Assembly (NCBI RefSeq): GCF_010727475.1
Contig: NZ_AP022567.1
Location: 7,316,001 to 7,380,000, forward strand
Source: Mycolicibacterium mageritense
GTDB taxonomy: Bacteria; Actinomycetota; Actinomycetes; Mycobacteriales; Mycobacteriaceae
Direction: 5' to 3'
Length of the DNA: 64,000 nt
Shown: positions 1 to 7,463 of the stretch, piece after piece
How positions within the stretch are numbered: position 1 is the first letter of the stretch
Layout of the letters: each line of letters begins with the position of its first letter
Program-made: the position numbers and the translations under genes
The notes under the pieces: model-generated
Told to the model about the DNA's origin: nothing
The model's database searches: none
Seen by the model: only the letters and a program-made list of their open reading frames with translations

Positions 1-323
1 ACCGCTTATGTTCCTGGGTGCCCTGCCGGTGGAAGATGCTCGCCGAGACCAATCCCGAGGCATACGTGTAAGCCGCCGGCTGCGCGCCCAGTACCAGCTC
101 GGCCACGGCCCATAGCAACGCCTTCGGTGCCGGCACCCCGCCACACGCGGGCTCCATGCCCAACTCCAAACATCCAGCCTCCAAAGGGAAGCTCTTTCTG
201 AAGTCCTCCGCCAACGTCACGGCGTGGGTGTCGCGGGTCGAACACCGGCGGGGTGCGGTCTGCGGAAGCGAACGACTCCGCTAATGGCCTCTCAGCAAGC
301 TCGGCGGCTCCAGCCAAGATCAA
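1..323 (-). pseudogene. Acyl-CoA dehydrogenase remnant, frameshifted and cut by the window edge
   Basis: Two reading frames on the minus strand together resemble the N-terminal part of a mycobacterial FadE-type acyl-CoA dehydrogenase. From about 320 to 240 one frame reads ELAERPLAESFASADRTP. Then, near 225-240, the similarity moves to another frame that contains VTLAEDFRKSF and GGVPAPKALLWAVAELVLGA, followed by a HRQGTQEHKR stretch like the conserved H-G-x-x-E-Q-K segment before the acyl-CoA dehydrogenase middle domain. The second frame stays open to position 1, so the rest lies outside the window. The usual first 40 or so residues are missing and the fragment abuts a truncated DoxX gene. I read this as a decayed gene at a deletion junction. 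Family assignment is from remembered motifs. A sequencing error could explain the frameshift but not the missing N terminus. Confidence 0.6.
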
Positions 324-499
324 GAAGCATTCGCAGCCCCTGCGATTTCGGCGAGGCCGATCGCGCGGCTCAGATTGGCACTGATCCCAAGGTGATCGGC
401 GTTGCCGCGCGCGGTGGCGTTGTTGAGCAGTTTCATCGTGCCGGTGGCGATGAGCAGCAGTGCCAGTAACCCCATCAGGATGGTCGTCGCTAAACGCAT
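320..499 (-). pseudogene. DoxX-like membrane protein, 3'-truncated
   Basis: The 59-residue product starts MRLATTILMGLLALLLIATG, a hydrophobic first segment followed by a lysine and a GLAEIAGAA segment, as in small DoxX-like (DUF4267/DoxX_2) membrane proteins of about 110-130 residues with four spans. Here it stops after roughly the first half, exactly where the acyl-CoA dehydrogenase-like sequence begins. The start ATG lies 11 bases after the stop of the FAH-family gene, suggesting the two were one operon. Longer readings that start inside the FAH gene are less likely. With only one or two spans left, the protein is probably not functional. Confidence 0.55.
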
Positions 500-509
500 A
501 TGTGCGTCC

Positions 510-1373
510 TCAGCCGGCGGCGGTGCAGGGGTTGCGAAGTCGGCCCAGGCCTTCGATGGCCGAATACACGATGCTGCCGGGAGTGAGGTAACGCGGTGGG
601 GTGCGTGAGTATCCGACGCCGGACGGGGTGCCGGTGAAGATGAGGTCACCGGGCATCAGTTCACAGATGCCGGACAGGTGACTCACAAGGTCTTCGACGG
701 TGAAGATCATCTCGCTGGTGCGGGCCTGCTGGACGATCTCGTCATCGAGCGTGGTCATGATGGCCAGGTCGCTCGGGTCGGAGAGTTCATCGGTGGTGGT
801 GATCCACGGGCCGATTGGACTGAACCCTCGATGACTTTTGGCGAGACTGAATTGCGGTGGCGTGCCTTCCATCTGGGAAGCCCGCTCCGAGATGTCCTGG
901 CCGACACAGTATCCGGCCACATGACTCATCGCGGCCTCTGGCGTGATGTTGCGGCCACCGCGGCCGATGACCGTGACCAGCTCGACCTCCCAGTCGCAGG
1001 TCGGCGCGGGTAGCGGGATGCTTGCGCCCGGGCCGGCCAATGAAGAGGCGAATTTGGTGAAGATCAGTGGCCGGTCGGGAACGGCAAGGCCGGTTTCTGT
1101 GCTGTGGTCGGCGTAGTTGAGCCCGACGGCGAAGATCTGTCGGGGAGCGGTCACCGGTGGGCCGAGCAGGCTGAGGTCGTCGAGCAGGTCGGCTTCGGTG
1201 AGGGTGACGTTCGGTTCGGGCTGCGCAGTCGCGTAGAACGTCCGGAAGTCATCGAGATTGGCGATCGCCGCGTCGGGTTGACTGGGCAGTGACCCTCCGG
1301 ACGCTTTGGCGAGATCGACAATCCCGTCCGGGGTGATCGACACGGCGCGGCCGGCCAGGTTGGCGAGTTTCAT
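510..1373 (-). CDS. Fumarylacetoacetate hydrolase (FAH) family protein
   Basis: 287 residues, starting at MKLANLAG. The C-terminal two thirds is an FAH fold: GLNYADHSTETG opens the domain, DWEVELVTVIGR supplies the acidic metal ligands (E-x-E), KSHRGFSPIGPWI follows, and LMPGDLIFTGTPSGVG is the classic FAH signature near the end. These enzymes bind Mg2+ or Mn2+ and cleave or hydrate beta-diketo or 2-hydroxy-dienoate intermediates of aromatic catabolism (acylpyruvases, 2-oxo-hept-3-ene-dioate hydratases). The substrate cannot be read from the sequence. The gene lies downstream of an alpha/beta hydrolase on the same strand (34-base gap) and upstream of the DoxX remnant, so a small catabolic operon is likely. 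An upstream in-frame start at 1460 would overlap the hydrolase and is rejected. Confidence 0.88.
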   Translation of the reverse strand: MKLANLAGRAVSITPDGIVDLAKASGGSLPSQPDAAIANLDDFRTFYATAQPEPNVTLTEADLLDDLSLLGPPVTAPRQIFAVGLNYADHSTETGLAVPDRPLIFTKFASSLAGPGASIPLPAPTCDWEVELVTVIGRGGRNITPEAAMSHVAGYCVGQDISERASQMEGTPPQFSLAKSHRGFSPIGPWITTTDELSDPSDLAIMTTLDDEIVQQARTSEMIFTVEDLVSHLSGICELMPGDLIFTGTPSGVGYSRTPPRYLTPGSIVYSAIEGLGRLRNPCTAAG

Positions 1374-1407
1374 GGCTTTCCTTTGCAGGCGACAGAGGGG
1401 TCCGGTT

Positions 1408-2238
1408 CTAGTGCGATGAGCTGAGCTGGTTGGTGCACCAGCCGTGCACCACGTCGGCATAGCCGCAGGTGTGGAAGAGCATCAGCTGATGGACGGCGTC
1501 AGGATGGATGTGTAGCTGGACCGGTCCGCCGGTGGCATCGGCGACCATCTTGGCGATCTCAGGGGTGAAGATGGGATCCTTCTCCCCGACGGCGAACAGG
1601 ATCGGTTTGGTGTTGTCGGCCAGCGCGACGGCCGGGTCATAACGCAGGATCGACCCCCAGGCGGCGAGGTCATAACTCCAGGTGTTGAGCGGGTCATTGT
1701 GTTTCTGCACGCCCGCTCCACGGAACCCGTAGTCCTCGTCGAAGTTGATGTATTGGTCGATGTCGAATCGCAAAGCCGTGCCGAAAAAGGCGGTCATCTG
1801 CTCGAACGCCTCGGAGCGAAAGGGGTTGTCGGCGGGAATCAGTGGCGAGGACGGTATGGCGAATCCCATCAAAATGGCGCCGGCGTGGGAGTCTGACGCC
1901 GCATAGGCACAGTAGGCGGCGGCTGCGCCCAACGACGAACCTTTGATGAACACCGGCAAGCCGGTGTGGGTGGCGATGTGCTCGGTCACGTTCAGCGCGG
2001 CGTCCACCCACTCCTGCAAGGTGAATTGGCCGGCACGACGATCGACACACGAGCGGCCATGGCCGGGAGCGTCCATGCACCACACCTCGGCGCCTCGTTC
2101 GGCGTAGTGTGCCCCGAACTTGTCGTAGATCCCCCCGTGACCTCCGATCCCATGCTGTACCAACAGGACATGGTCAGCCCCGGGTCCGGCATACCGGTAG
2201 GCGAAGGTGTCGCCGATCATGTGTTCTTCGCGTTGCAT
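1408..2238 (-). CDS. Alpha/beta hydrolase (monoacylglycerol-lipase-like)
   Basis: 276 residues, cytosolic. HGIGGHGG forms the oxyanion-hole region, MDAPGHGRS follows, GSSLGAAAAY is the nucleophile elbow (G-x-S-x-G), GEKDPIF carries the likely catalytic Asp, and the final His is probably in HPDAVHQLM. The layout fits Hydrolase_4/monoglyceride lipase-like serine hydrolases. It sits just upstream of the FAH-family gene on the same strand, so it may supply or process an ester or C-C bond intermediate. The start has a purine-rich stretch upstream (GAGGAGATGCGAA). A nearby in-frame ATG (MIGDTFAY) is an alternative start. The exact substrate is unknown. Confidence 0.82.
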   Translation of the reverse strand: MQREEHMIGDTFAYRYAGPGADHVLLVQHGIGGHGGIYDKFGAHYAERGAEVWCMDAPGHGRSCVDRRAGQFTLQEWVDAALNVTEHIATHTGLPVFIKGSSLGAAAAYCAYAASDSHAGAILMGFAIPSSPLIPADNPFRSEAFEQMTAFFGTALRFDIDQYINFDEDYGFRGAGVQKHNDPLNTWSYDLAAWGSILRYDPAVALADNTKPILFAVGEKDPIFTPEIAKMVADATGGPVQLHIHPDAVHQLMLFHTCGYADVVHGWCTNQLSSSH

Positions 2239-2286
2239 TTCGCATCTCCTCGCTGAGTGTCTGACAGCGGTCTTATCCGTTTGGTG

Positions 2287-2910
2287 TCAACGTGTTTCGG
2301 CCTTAGGGGCGGTGCGCAAGCTCTCCCGTCGCGACGGCGAGGTGGCCGCAGAGTCACCGGCCGAGAACACCGGACTCCACCGGCCGCTGGTGTCCTCAGC
2401 AGCCTGCTCGCGCGCCCACGTGAAATGGTGCCGGGCCGATGCCAACAGCAACGGACCGGCGACGAGTCCGACCACAGCGTATTTCAGGTCGGCGCGGCGG
2501 GTCTCGAAGAGGATGCTGCCGGCACCCCCCACGCCCCAGACCCACAACACAGCGTTATAGGGGCCTACCAACTCCGGCGGTAGGCCTTCGGCCTCGTCGA
2601 GCCACGGGAACAGCCCGAGCCGCCGTGTCCAGGGCCAATCGATGAAGTGCACGACCACCGATGCCAGCGAGATGCCGGCGTTAAATGCCAGCGCCGCGTC
2701 CTCCCCGCGCCAACGGCCCCGCGCGGCGCTGCGCAACAGCAGCGGTGGTGCAGCCGCCCACAAGACGTTGGTCACCCGCCGGCCCAGCCAAGGCTCCAGG
2801 AAAACCCCGAGACCCGCCCACCGCTCGAACCAATTGTGGCCTGCGCCTCCCAGCGTGGCCAGGATATTGAAGACCTGGACCGACGAACGTGTCCTTGGTT
2901 TCCGCGCCAT
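2287..2910 (-). CDS. Putative membrane protein of unknown function
   Basis: 207 residues or slightly fewer, starting at MARKPRTRS. I chose this start because GGGAGGATGCA sits directly in front of it; the longer reading would begin inside a palindromic operator. Hydrophobic stretches occur around VTNVLWAAAPPLLL, GISLASVVVHFIDW, YNAVLWVWGVGG and YAVVGLVAGPLLLA, suggesting about four membrane spans. The C-terminal 40 residues are polar and Ser/Arg-rich. I do not recognise a family. It is divergent from a TetR gene, and the two palindromes between them suggest that the regulator controls this gene. Confidence 0.6.
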   Translation of the reverse strand: MARKPRTRSSVQVFNILATLGGAGHNWFERWAGLGVFLEPWLGRRVTNVLWAAAPPLLLRSAARGRWRGEDAALAFNAGISLASVVVHFIDWPWTRRLGLFPWLDEAEGLPPELVGPYNAVLWVWGVGGAGSILFETRRADLKYAVVGLVAGPLLLASARHHFTWAREQAAEDTSGRWSPVFSAGDSAATSPSRRESLRTAPKAETR

Positions 2911-2927
2911 TGCATCCTCCCGCAAAT

Positions 2928-2945
2928 TGTTGATGATCATCAACA
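2928..2945. promoter_or_regulatory. Perfect 18-bp palindrome, probable TetR operator 1
   Basis: TGTTGATGATCATCAACA is identical to its reverse complement and lies in the 87-base gap between the divergent membrane-protein and TetR genes. A second copy with the same half-sites lies 43 bp away, centre to centre. Size and position are typical of an autoregulated TetR operator. Binding is inferred. Confidence 0.7.
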
Positions 2946-2969
2946 TGATGGAGCCGAGGCTATCGTCAG

Positions 2970-2989
2970 ATGTTGATGCTCGTCAACAT
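2970..2989. promoter_or_regulatory. Second TGTTGAYG...CRTCAACA palindrome, probable TetR operator 2
   Basis: ATGTTGATGCTCGTCAACAT repeats both half-sites of the first palindrome with a slightly imperfect centre. It ends 8 bases before the TetR start codon, so a bound protein would block the repressor's own transcription or translation start. Confidence 0.65.
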
Positions 2990-2997
2990 CTGCCGTT

Positions 2998-3672
2998 ATG
3001 CTGGATGACATGACAACTGCCAAGCGACAGGGCCGGCCGCCGGCTGCCGAGACTCCGGCGGCATTGCCGGATATTTTGTCCACGGCATTGAAGATGTTCG
3101 CTGAGAAGGGCTTTGAGGGGACGTCGGTCGCTGCGCTCAACCGTGAACTGGGCGTCAGTCACAATCTGATTCATCAGCGGTTCGGGTCCAAGGAGGGACT
3201 GTGGTACGCCGCGGTGGACTTCGCGTTCGGTGAAGTCCACGAGCAGATCACCGTCGACACAGAGTTGGCCGAGCGCGACCTGATGGAGGCAGCACGTCAG
3301 ACCATCGTGCGGTTCCTGGTGAGCCACGCACGCCGCCCGGAGCTTCTGCGGTTGGTCACCGTCGAAGGCGCGACCCTCAGTGCGCGCCTCACCTACCTCC
3401 ACGAGGTTCATGTTCAGCCGCTCTACGCTCGCCTTACCGAGCCCCTGAAGGTGCTCGTCGACAGTGACGTATTGAACGCCGCCGACGTGCGCAGCCTGCA
3501 CTTCCTGGTCGCCCACGGGGGCACGGCGCCGTTCAGCCTGGTGCCGTTTGCCCTCATGCTCGAACCCGACGACCCAACCGAACCTGCCGCCATCGAGCAC
3601 CACGCCGAGTTTGTCGCCGACATGCTCATCGCGGGCCTGCGGGCGCGTGTCGCGGCAAGGGAGACGTCATGA
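2998..3672 (+). CDS. TetR/AcrR-family transcriptional regulator
   Basis: 224 residues. The N-terminal helix-turn-helix is clear: ILSTALKMFAEKGFEGTSV, then ALNRELGVSHNLIHQRFGSK (recognition helix and the F-x-S/N-K end of the TetR_N domain). The remainder is an all-helical ligand-binding part with no recognisable subfamily. The start is either the ATG at 2998 or the one at 3010 (MTTAKRQG); both fit. Its stop overlaps the start of the downstream polysaccharide deacetylase gene (ATGA), so these two form an operon. The two palindromes upstream suggest autorepression and control of the divergent membrane-protein gene. Confidence 0.87.
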   Translation: MLDDMTTAKRQGRPPAAETPAALPDILSTALKMFAEKGFEGTSVAALNRELGVSHNLIHQRFGSKEGLWYAAVDFAFGEVHEQITVDTELAERDLMEAARQTIVRFLVSHARRPELLRLVTVEGATLSARLTYLHEVHVQPLYARLTEPLKVLVDSDVLNAADVRSLHFLVAHGGTAPFSLVPFALMLEPDDPTEPAAIEHHAEFVADMLIAGLRARVAARETS

Positions 3673-4313
3673 AAGTCACCCTCACCTTCGACAACGGCCC
3701 TACCGAAACGACCGCCGAGGTTCTCGACATTCTCGGTCAGCGGGACATCAAATCCACGTTCTTCGTGATCGCCGGCCAACTCACCGAACCGAGTGCGCGT
3801 GCCCTGTCGGAACGAGCAGCCTCCGAAGGTCACTGGATCGGCAACCACACCTTGACTCACAGCATCCAGTTCGGCGATGCCCCAACAGATCTAGCTTTAG
3901 TCACCCGAGAGATTGGGGATGCAGAAGAGATCATCGGCACTTTGGCCCGACCGGTGAAGTTGTTCCGGCCTTACGCCGGCGGCGGCGTGCTGGGCCGACG
4001 CGTCTTTAATCCTGCCGCGATCGACTACCTGCAACGGCACGACTACACCTGTGTGCTGTGGACGAGCGTGCCGCACGACTGGGACCAGCCCGACCAGTGG
4101 GTGCAGCGATGCCTCGATGACATTGCCCACCAGGACTGGAGCGTCGTAGTCATTCACGACCTACCCACCGGAGCCATGCAGCACCTGCCGAAATTTCTCG
4201 ACGAACTCACCGAGCGAGGCGCCGACATCGTCCAGGACTTTCCCGAGCCATGCATGCCCATCTACAACGGAATCCGCACCGCCGACCTCGACCATTTGAC
4301 GACAAGCCTTTGA
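3669..4313 (+). CDS. Polysaccharide deacetylase (NodB-homology) family protein
   Basis: 214 residues. NodB motifs are present in order: TFDNGPTET at the N terminus (usually TFDDGP), GNHTLTH (the H-x3-H metal-binding pair), FRPYAGGG (R-P-x-x-G) and VIHDLP near the end. Such enzymes use a divalent metal to remove N-acyl groups from glycans, and some members act on small cyclic amides. No signal peptide or membrane segment is visible, so a cytosolic small-molecule substrate is as likely as a cell-wall glycan. The Asp-to-Asn change at the second Asp of the first motif touches a metal ligand position in classical deacetylases and may indicate altered chemistry. Translationally coupled to the TetR gene upstream. 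Confidence 0.8.
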   Translation: MKVTLTFDNGPTETTAEVLDILGQRDIKSTFFVIAGQLTEPSARALSERAASEGHWIGNHTLTHSIQFGDAPTDLALVTREIGDAEEIIGTLARPVKLFRPYAGGGVLGRRVFNPAAIDYLQRHDYTCVLWTSVPHDWDQPDQWVQRCLDDIAHQDWSVVVIHDLPTGAMQHLPKFLDELTERGADIVQDFPEPCMPIYNGIRTADLDHLTTSL

Positions 4314-4409
4314 CCCGACGATACGAACCAACCCCTCGGGCACACACTTGAGGCGACACGAATTGAGTCGGCAGTCGCCGTCACTCGCTGGAGATGTGAG
4401 TCGATGTCG

Positions 4410-5804
4410 CTAGTCACCGGAGCCGATTTGGCGACGAAGGTGCCGGCGCACGACCGTGCGTACGACGCGGCGTCGTGTGCGGGCGAGCGGGCCGGTCGCG
4501 CGGATCTTGTGGGCGAAGCGTTCGCCGGACTGCTGCAGACGGTCTTTGACTTCGTCGATATCCGTGTCGACCAGGCTGTGGTGGCGTTTGCGCCAGTGCC
4601 CGCCGATCATGACCGCTTCGATGTTGGCGATGCTCGCCTGCAACGCCGCGGCGATCGGGTCGTGGGCCGGCCACAGGTTCAGTGCGCGGGCGTCGATGAC
4701 GACGAGATCGGCTTGCATGCCGGGGGCGAGGTGGCCGACCTTGTCGGCCATGCCGAGCGCGCGCGCACCGTGGACGGTTGCCCACGACAGCGCCTGCTTG
4801 CTGCTGAGCCCTGCGCTGGGCGCGCTCAGCCCGGTGCGGTGGAACTCCTGCTCGTGGGCCAGGCCTCGTTGGTGGGCCAGGGTGATACGGGCAGCGGTGA
4901 GAACTTCACCGGATACGGCCGTTTCAGTATCGGTGCCGAGTGACGGCGCCCCGCCGGCATCCAGCAGTTTTTCGGTGATTGCCGTGCAATGTCCTTGACC
5001 CAGTTCGTTTTCCGGTGTGGTCGTGAAGGTGACTCCGGCGTCGGCGAGTTTCTTGACCCATCGGTCGGTCAGCCCGGTGCCGTGCACGATGTTGGCGTGT
5101 GGGCCCCACAGGCCAGCAGTGCCGACGGCATTCCAGCCGTGTCCTGACGTTCCGGCGCTCTGGTGCATCGATGCGATCAGGCCGCGGTCGACGGCGGCTC
5201 GCAGGTCCGCGATCGCCACGTCAGGTGCAGAGAGTTGCGGGCCTTTGATTGCCATCCCCAGCGTGAGTAGAGGGTTTCTCGCGATGGGACCGCAGAGGAG
5301 GCGGTCGACTTCGGACATGTCATGGGGTTTGGTAGGACCGCCGTGAGGTGTGCCGTGAAAGAAGACCGCACGGATGCCGGCAATATTCAGTGCGTCGATA
5401 GCGGCGTCGGCATGGGCCGGGGTCAGGCAGTTGTGACACCAGTCGCCCACAGTGGTTGTACCGCAGCTGATTTGGTTCAGCGCACCAGCCATTGTCCCGA
5501 TGTGCATATCGTCGGGGCCGTATCTGCGGGCGACGTGGCCGTGAGTGTGGGCCAGGTATTCCAACAGCGACCAGTCTCCGCCGGCGAACCGTAGCGCGGT
5601 CTGCCACGTGTGCAGGTGCGCGTTGACGAGCCCGGGGATGACGATGCGGTCCTCAAGGTCGACAACGTCGGCGCCAATCGGATCGAGGTGGTCGCCCATC
5701 GCCGCGATGCGATCGTCCTCGACGAGGACGTCGATGCGTTCGGTGTCGGGACGATGCGGCGCCATGGTGATCACCTGCGCACCGCGTAGCAATATTCGCG
5801 CCAC
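4410..5804 (-). CDS. Amidohydrolase (ATZ/TRZ, cytosine-deaminase-like)
   Basis: About 464 residues. Metal-site motifs of the amidohydrolase superfamily are visible: NAHLHTW (H-x-H), MHQSAG (third His), NIVHGTGL (fourth His) and SLGTDTE (the catalytic Asp in G-T-D). The order matches the TrzA/AtzB/8-oxoguanine deaminase group, which hydrolyses C-N bonds of heterocycles. The C terminus has an unusual Arg-rich tail. I chose the GTG at 5804 because GGGAGG lies six bases upstream; an ATG at 5825 is in frame but would put the ribosome site inside the gene. A palindrome related to the one in front of the hydrolase operon lies just upstream, so the adjacent TetR protein probably controls it. Confidence 0.85.
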   Translation of the reverse strand: MARILLRGAQVITMAPHRPDTERIDVLVEDDRIAAMGDHLDPIGADVVDLEDRIVIPGLVNAHLHTWQTALRFAGGDWSLLEYLAHTHGHVARRYGPDDMHIGTMAGALNQISCGTTTVGDWCHNCLTPAHADAAIDALNIAGIRAVFFHGTPHGGPTKPHDMSEVDRLLCGPIARNPLLTLGMAIKGPQLSAPDVAIADLRAAVDRGLIASMHQSAGTSGHGWNAVGTAGLWGPHANIVHGTGLTDRWVKKLADAGVTFTTTPENELGQGHCTAITEKLLDAGGAPSLGTDTETAVSGEVLTAARITLAHQRGLAHEQEFHRTGLSAPSAGLSSKQALSWATVHGARALGMADKVGHLAPGMQADLVVIDARALNLWPAHDPIAAALQASIANIEAVMIGGHWRKRHHSLVDTDIDEVKDRLQQSGERFAHKIRATGPLARTRRRVVRTVVRRHLRRQIGSGD

Positions 5805-5823
5805 TGCTCGCCTCCCACTTCCC

Positions 5824-5850
5824 ATTAACGGATACAGTGTGTCCGATAAT
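5824..5850. promoter_or_regulatory. 27-bp imperfect palindrome, probable TetR operator (amidohydrolase side)
   Basis: The core CGGATACAGTGTGTCCG (5829-5845) is flanked by ATTAA and ATAAT, extending the symmetry. The core GGATACAGTGT recurs, on the other strand, in the operator at 6598-6622. It lies between the amidohydrolase start and the TetR stop. Confidence 0.65.
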
Positions 5851-5860
5851 AGAGCCGGTG

Positions 5861-6562
5861 TCAACGCCTCTTGCGTGCGGGGGGCGTCGGCGCGAGTTGA
5901 CTCAAGCCGTTGATGAGGAGTTCGAGACCGAAGGCGAACTCTCGCTCGAGCGGAACGGGTAGGTGATCGGCCACGCTGACGGTGGCGGGAAATGCCTGCG
6001 GGTCGAGGGTCTGCCAGACCTTGTCCCGGTCCGCAGCGTTGACGCCAGGCGGGGACAGCTGTGTCGCGAATCCCAACACGTAGCGCGCCAGCGTGGCACA
6101 TGCCTGCGCGGCCAACGGTGCCGCAAAGCCCGATTTGAGCAGCAGTGCGATCGTCTGCTCGCGCTGGGCCATCGCATTGGGTCCGGTCGGGATCTTCTCG
6201 ACCAGCAGCGGCGCGACGTGAGGGTGGCGTCGGAACACATCAAACAGGCTGTGCGCCAATGCTTCACAGGCTTGTTGCCATGTCATGGCGTCCAGTGTCG
6301 CGTCGTCGACGTGCGCCTCGGCCAACACGCTGTCAATCACCTGGGCGACCAGGTCCGCCCGTCCGGTGAAGTGCCGGTACAACGTCGCGGTACCCGAGTC
6401 CAGCCGCTGGGCCAGGTTGCGCATCGACAGCGCGTCGGCGCCTTCTTCGTCGAGGAGCGCTGTGGCGGTCGCGATGATCCGGTCCAGCGGCAGCCGCGGA
6501 CGACCCCGGGATCGCCGCGGGCTCTGCTCCGCCAGCTCGGACCTTGAAGGTGACGTACTCAC
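5861..6562 (-). CDS. TetR-family transcriptional regulator with TetR_C-like effector domain
   Basis: 233 residues from the GTG at 6562 (VSTSPSRSELAEQ). The HTH reads IIATATALLDEEGADALSMR then NLAQRLDSGTATLYRHFTGR, the TetR_N pattern. The C-terminal region (LLVEKIPTGPNAM, FAFGLELLINGL) resembles the tetracycline-repressor-type C-terminal domain common in actinobacteria. I set the start here because further upstream the frame runs through the operator and into the divergent hydrolase. On this strand TTGCGG and CATACT with a 17-base spacer precede the GTG closely, suggesting a leaderless or nearly leaderless mRNA. Related palindromes flank the gene on both sides, so it probably represses the amidohydrolase, the hydrolase-monooxygenase operon and itself. 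Confidence 0.85.
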   Translation of the reverse strand: MSTSPSRSELAEQSPRRSRGRPRLPLDRIIATATALLDEEGADALSMRNLAQRLDSGTATLYRHFTGRADLVAQVIDSVLAEAHVDDATLDAMTWQQACEALAHSLFDVFRRHPHVAPLLVEKIPTGPNAMAQREQTIALLLKSGFAAPLAAQACATLARYVLGFATQLSPPGVNAADRDKVWQTLDPQAFPATVSVADHLPVPLEREFAFGLELLINGLSQLAPTPPARKRR

Positions 6563-6597
6563 GCGGCTCAGTATGACCACTCTTGACAACCGCCGCA

Positions 6598-6622
6598 ATA
6601 ACGGCAACACTGTATCCATTAT
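6598..6622. promoter_or_regulatory. Imperfect palindrome, probable TetR operator (hydrolase side)
   Basis: ATAACGGCAACACTGTATCC continues as ATTAT. Read on the minus strand it contains GGATACAGTGT, shared with the operator at 5824-5850. It overlaps the proposed ATG at 6621 of the divergent hydrolase operon, where binding would block expression. Confidence 0.62.
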
Positions 6623-7463
6623 GAATCTTCGAGACATCGATGTGCAGTCGGACTCGCGGTTCGCCGCGGTCGACGGAATGCGCATCCACTACAAGCGCTC
6701 CGGAACGGGCCCCACGGTGGTGCTGCTGCACGGCAGCGCATCCTCGCTGCACGGGGTGGAGGCCGTCGCGCAAAGACTGTGGGGTTCCTTCGACGTGATT
6801 CGCCTGGACCTGCCAGGTTTCGGCGTGACGGGGCCGCGCCCCGACCGCGATTACAGGGTCGCCACCTACGCCGCAGCGCTCGCTCGCTTCTTGGACGTCA
6901 TCGGCGTCGAGCAATGCGCGGTGGCTGGTAACTCGTTGGGCGGCAACATCGTCTGGAACCTCGCCCTCGATCACCCCGAGCACCTGCAGCTCACCGGGCT
7001 GGTGTTGATCAACGCGACCGGATACCCGGACAAGGAACTGCCCGCCGCGATGGCACTGGCGCGCAACTCCATTGCCGGTCAGTTGTTGCGACGGTTCATG
7101 CCGCGCCGCGCCGTCGAGCGCAGCCTGCGCCAAGCCGTCGGCCCGAACTCCGACATCGTCGACGCCGCTATGGTGGAGCGCGCGCACCGGCTGTGGAACC
7201 GGCCAGGCAACCGCTCGGCGTTCGTCGACTTCCTCACCACCGACCAACCTGACCGCAGCGCCGAGATTCCCGGCATCACCGTGCCCACCCTGGTGCTGCG
7301 CAGCGCAGACATGGACGGCCAGCACTTCATCCGCGACATCGCCGGCAGCACCGAGAAAGTCCATCCCGATGGCGGGCATCTGCTCCCTGAGGAAGACCCC
7401 GCATGGGTGGCCGACGCAATCAACGATTTTCTGCAATCCCTCCAGCTGAGGAACGCCAAATGA
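6621..7463 (+). CDS. Alpha/beta hydrolase, first gene of the TetR-controlled operon
   Basis: 280 residues from MNLRDIDVQSD. VVLLHGSASSLHG is the oxyanion region, LDLPGFGVTG follows strand 4, GNSLGGNIVW is the nucleophile elbow (Ser in G-N-S-L-G), the acid is probably in LRSADMDGQ and the His in PDGGHLLPEE. This is the pattern of the epoxide hydrolase/meta-cleavage-product hydrolase group; the reaction (C-C bond or ester hydrolysis) cannot be decided. An ATG at 6573 gives a longer N terminus that would cross the operator, and the one at 6621 overlaps the operator's edge, so the true start could also be the internal MRIHYKRSG. The stop overlaps the next gene's ATG (ATGA). Confidence 0.83.
   Translation: MNLRDIDVQSDSRFAAVDGMRIHYKRSGTGPTVVLLHGSASSLHGVEAVAQRLWGSFDVIRLDLPGFGVTGPRPDRDYRVATYAAALARFLDVIGVEQCAVAGNSLGGNIVWNLALDHPEHLQLTGLVLINATGYPDKELPAAMALARNSIAGQLLRRFMPRRAVERSLRQAVGPNSDIVDAAMVERAHRLWNRPGNRSAFVDFLTTDQPDRSAEIPGITVPTLVLRSADMDGQHFIRDIAGSTEKVHPDGGHLLPEEDPAWVADAINDFLQSLQLRNAK

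Noticed and set aside
6..323. Reading the 105-codon minus-strand frame as a complete small gene
   Set aside because: Only its first third resembles a known family; after about 240 the similarity continues in another frame.
2239..2286. Search for the GGATACAGTGT operator in front of the alpha/beta hydrolase-FAH pair
   Set aside because: The gap contains no copy, so I did not include these genes in the TetR regulon.
4314..4409. Possible terminator between the convergent deacetylase and amidohydrolase genes
   Set aside because: No convincing stem or T-run was found.
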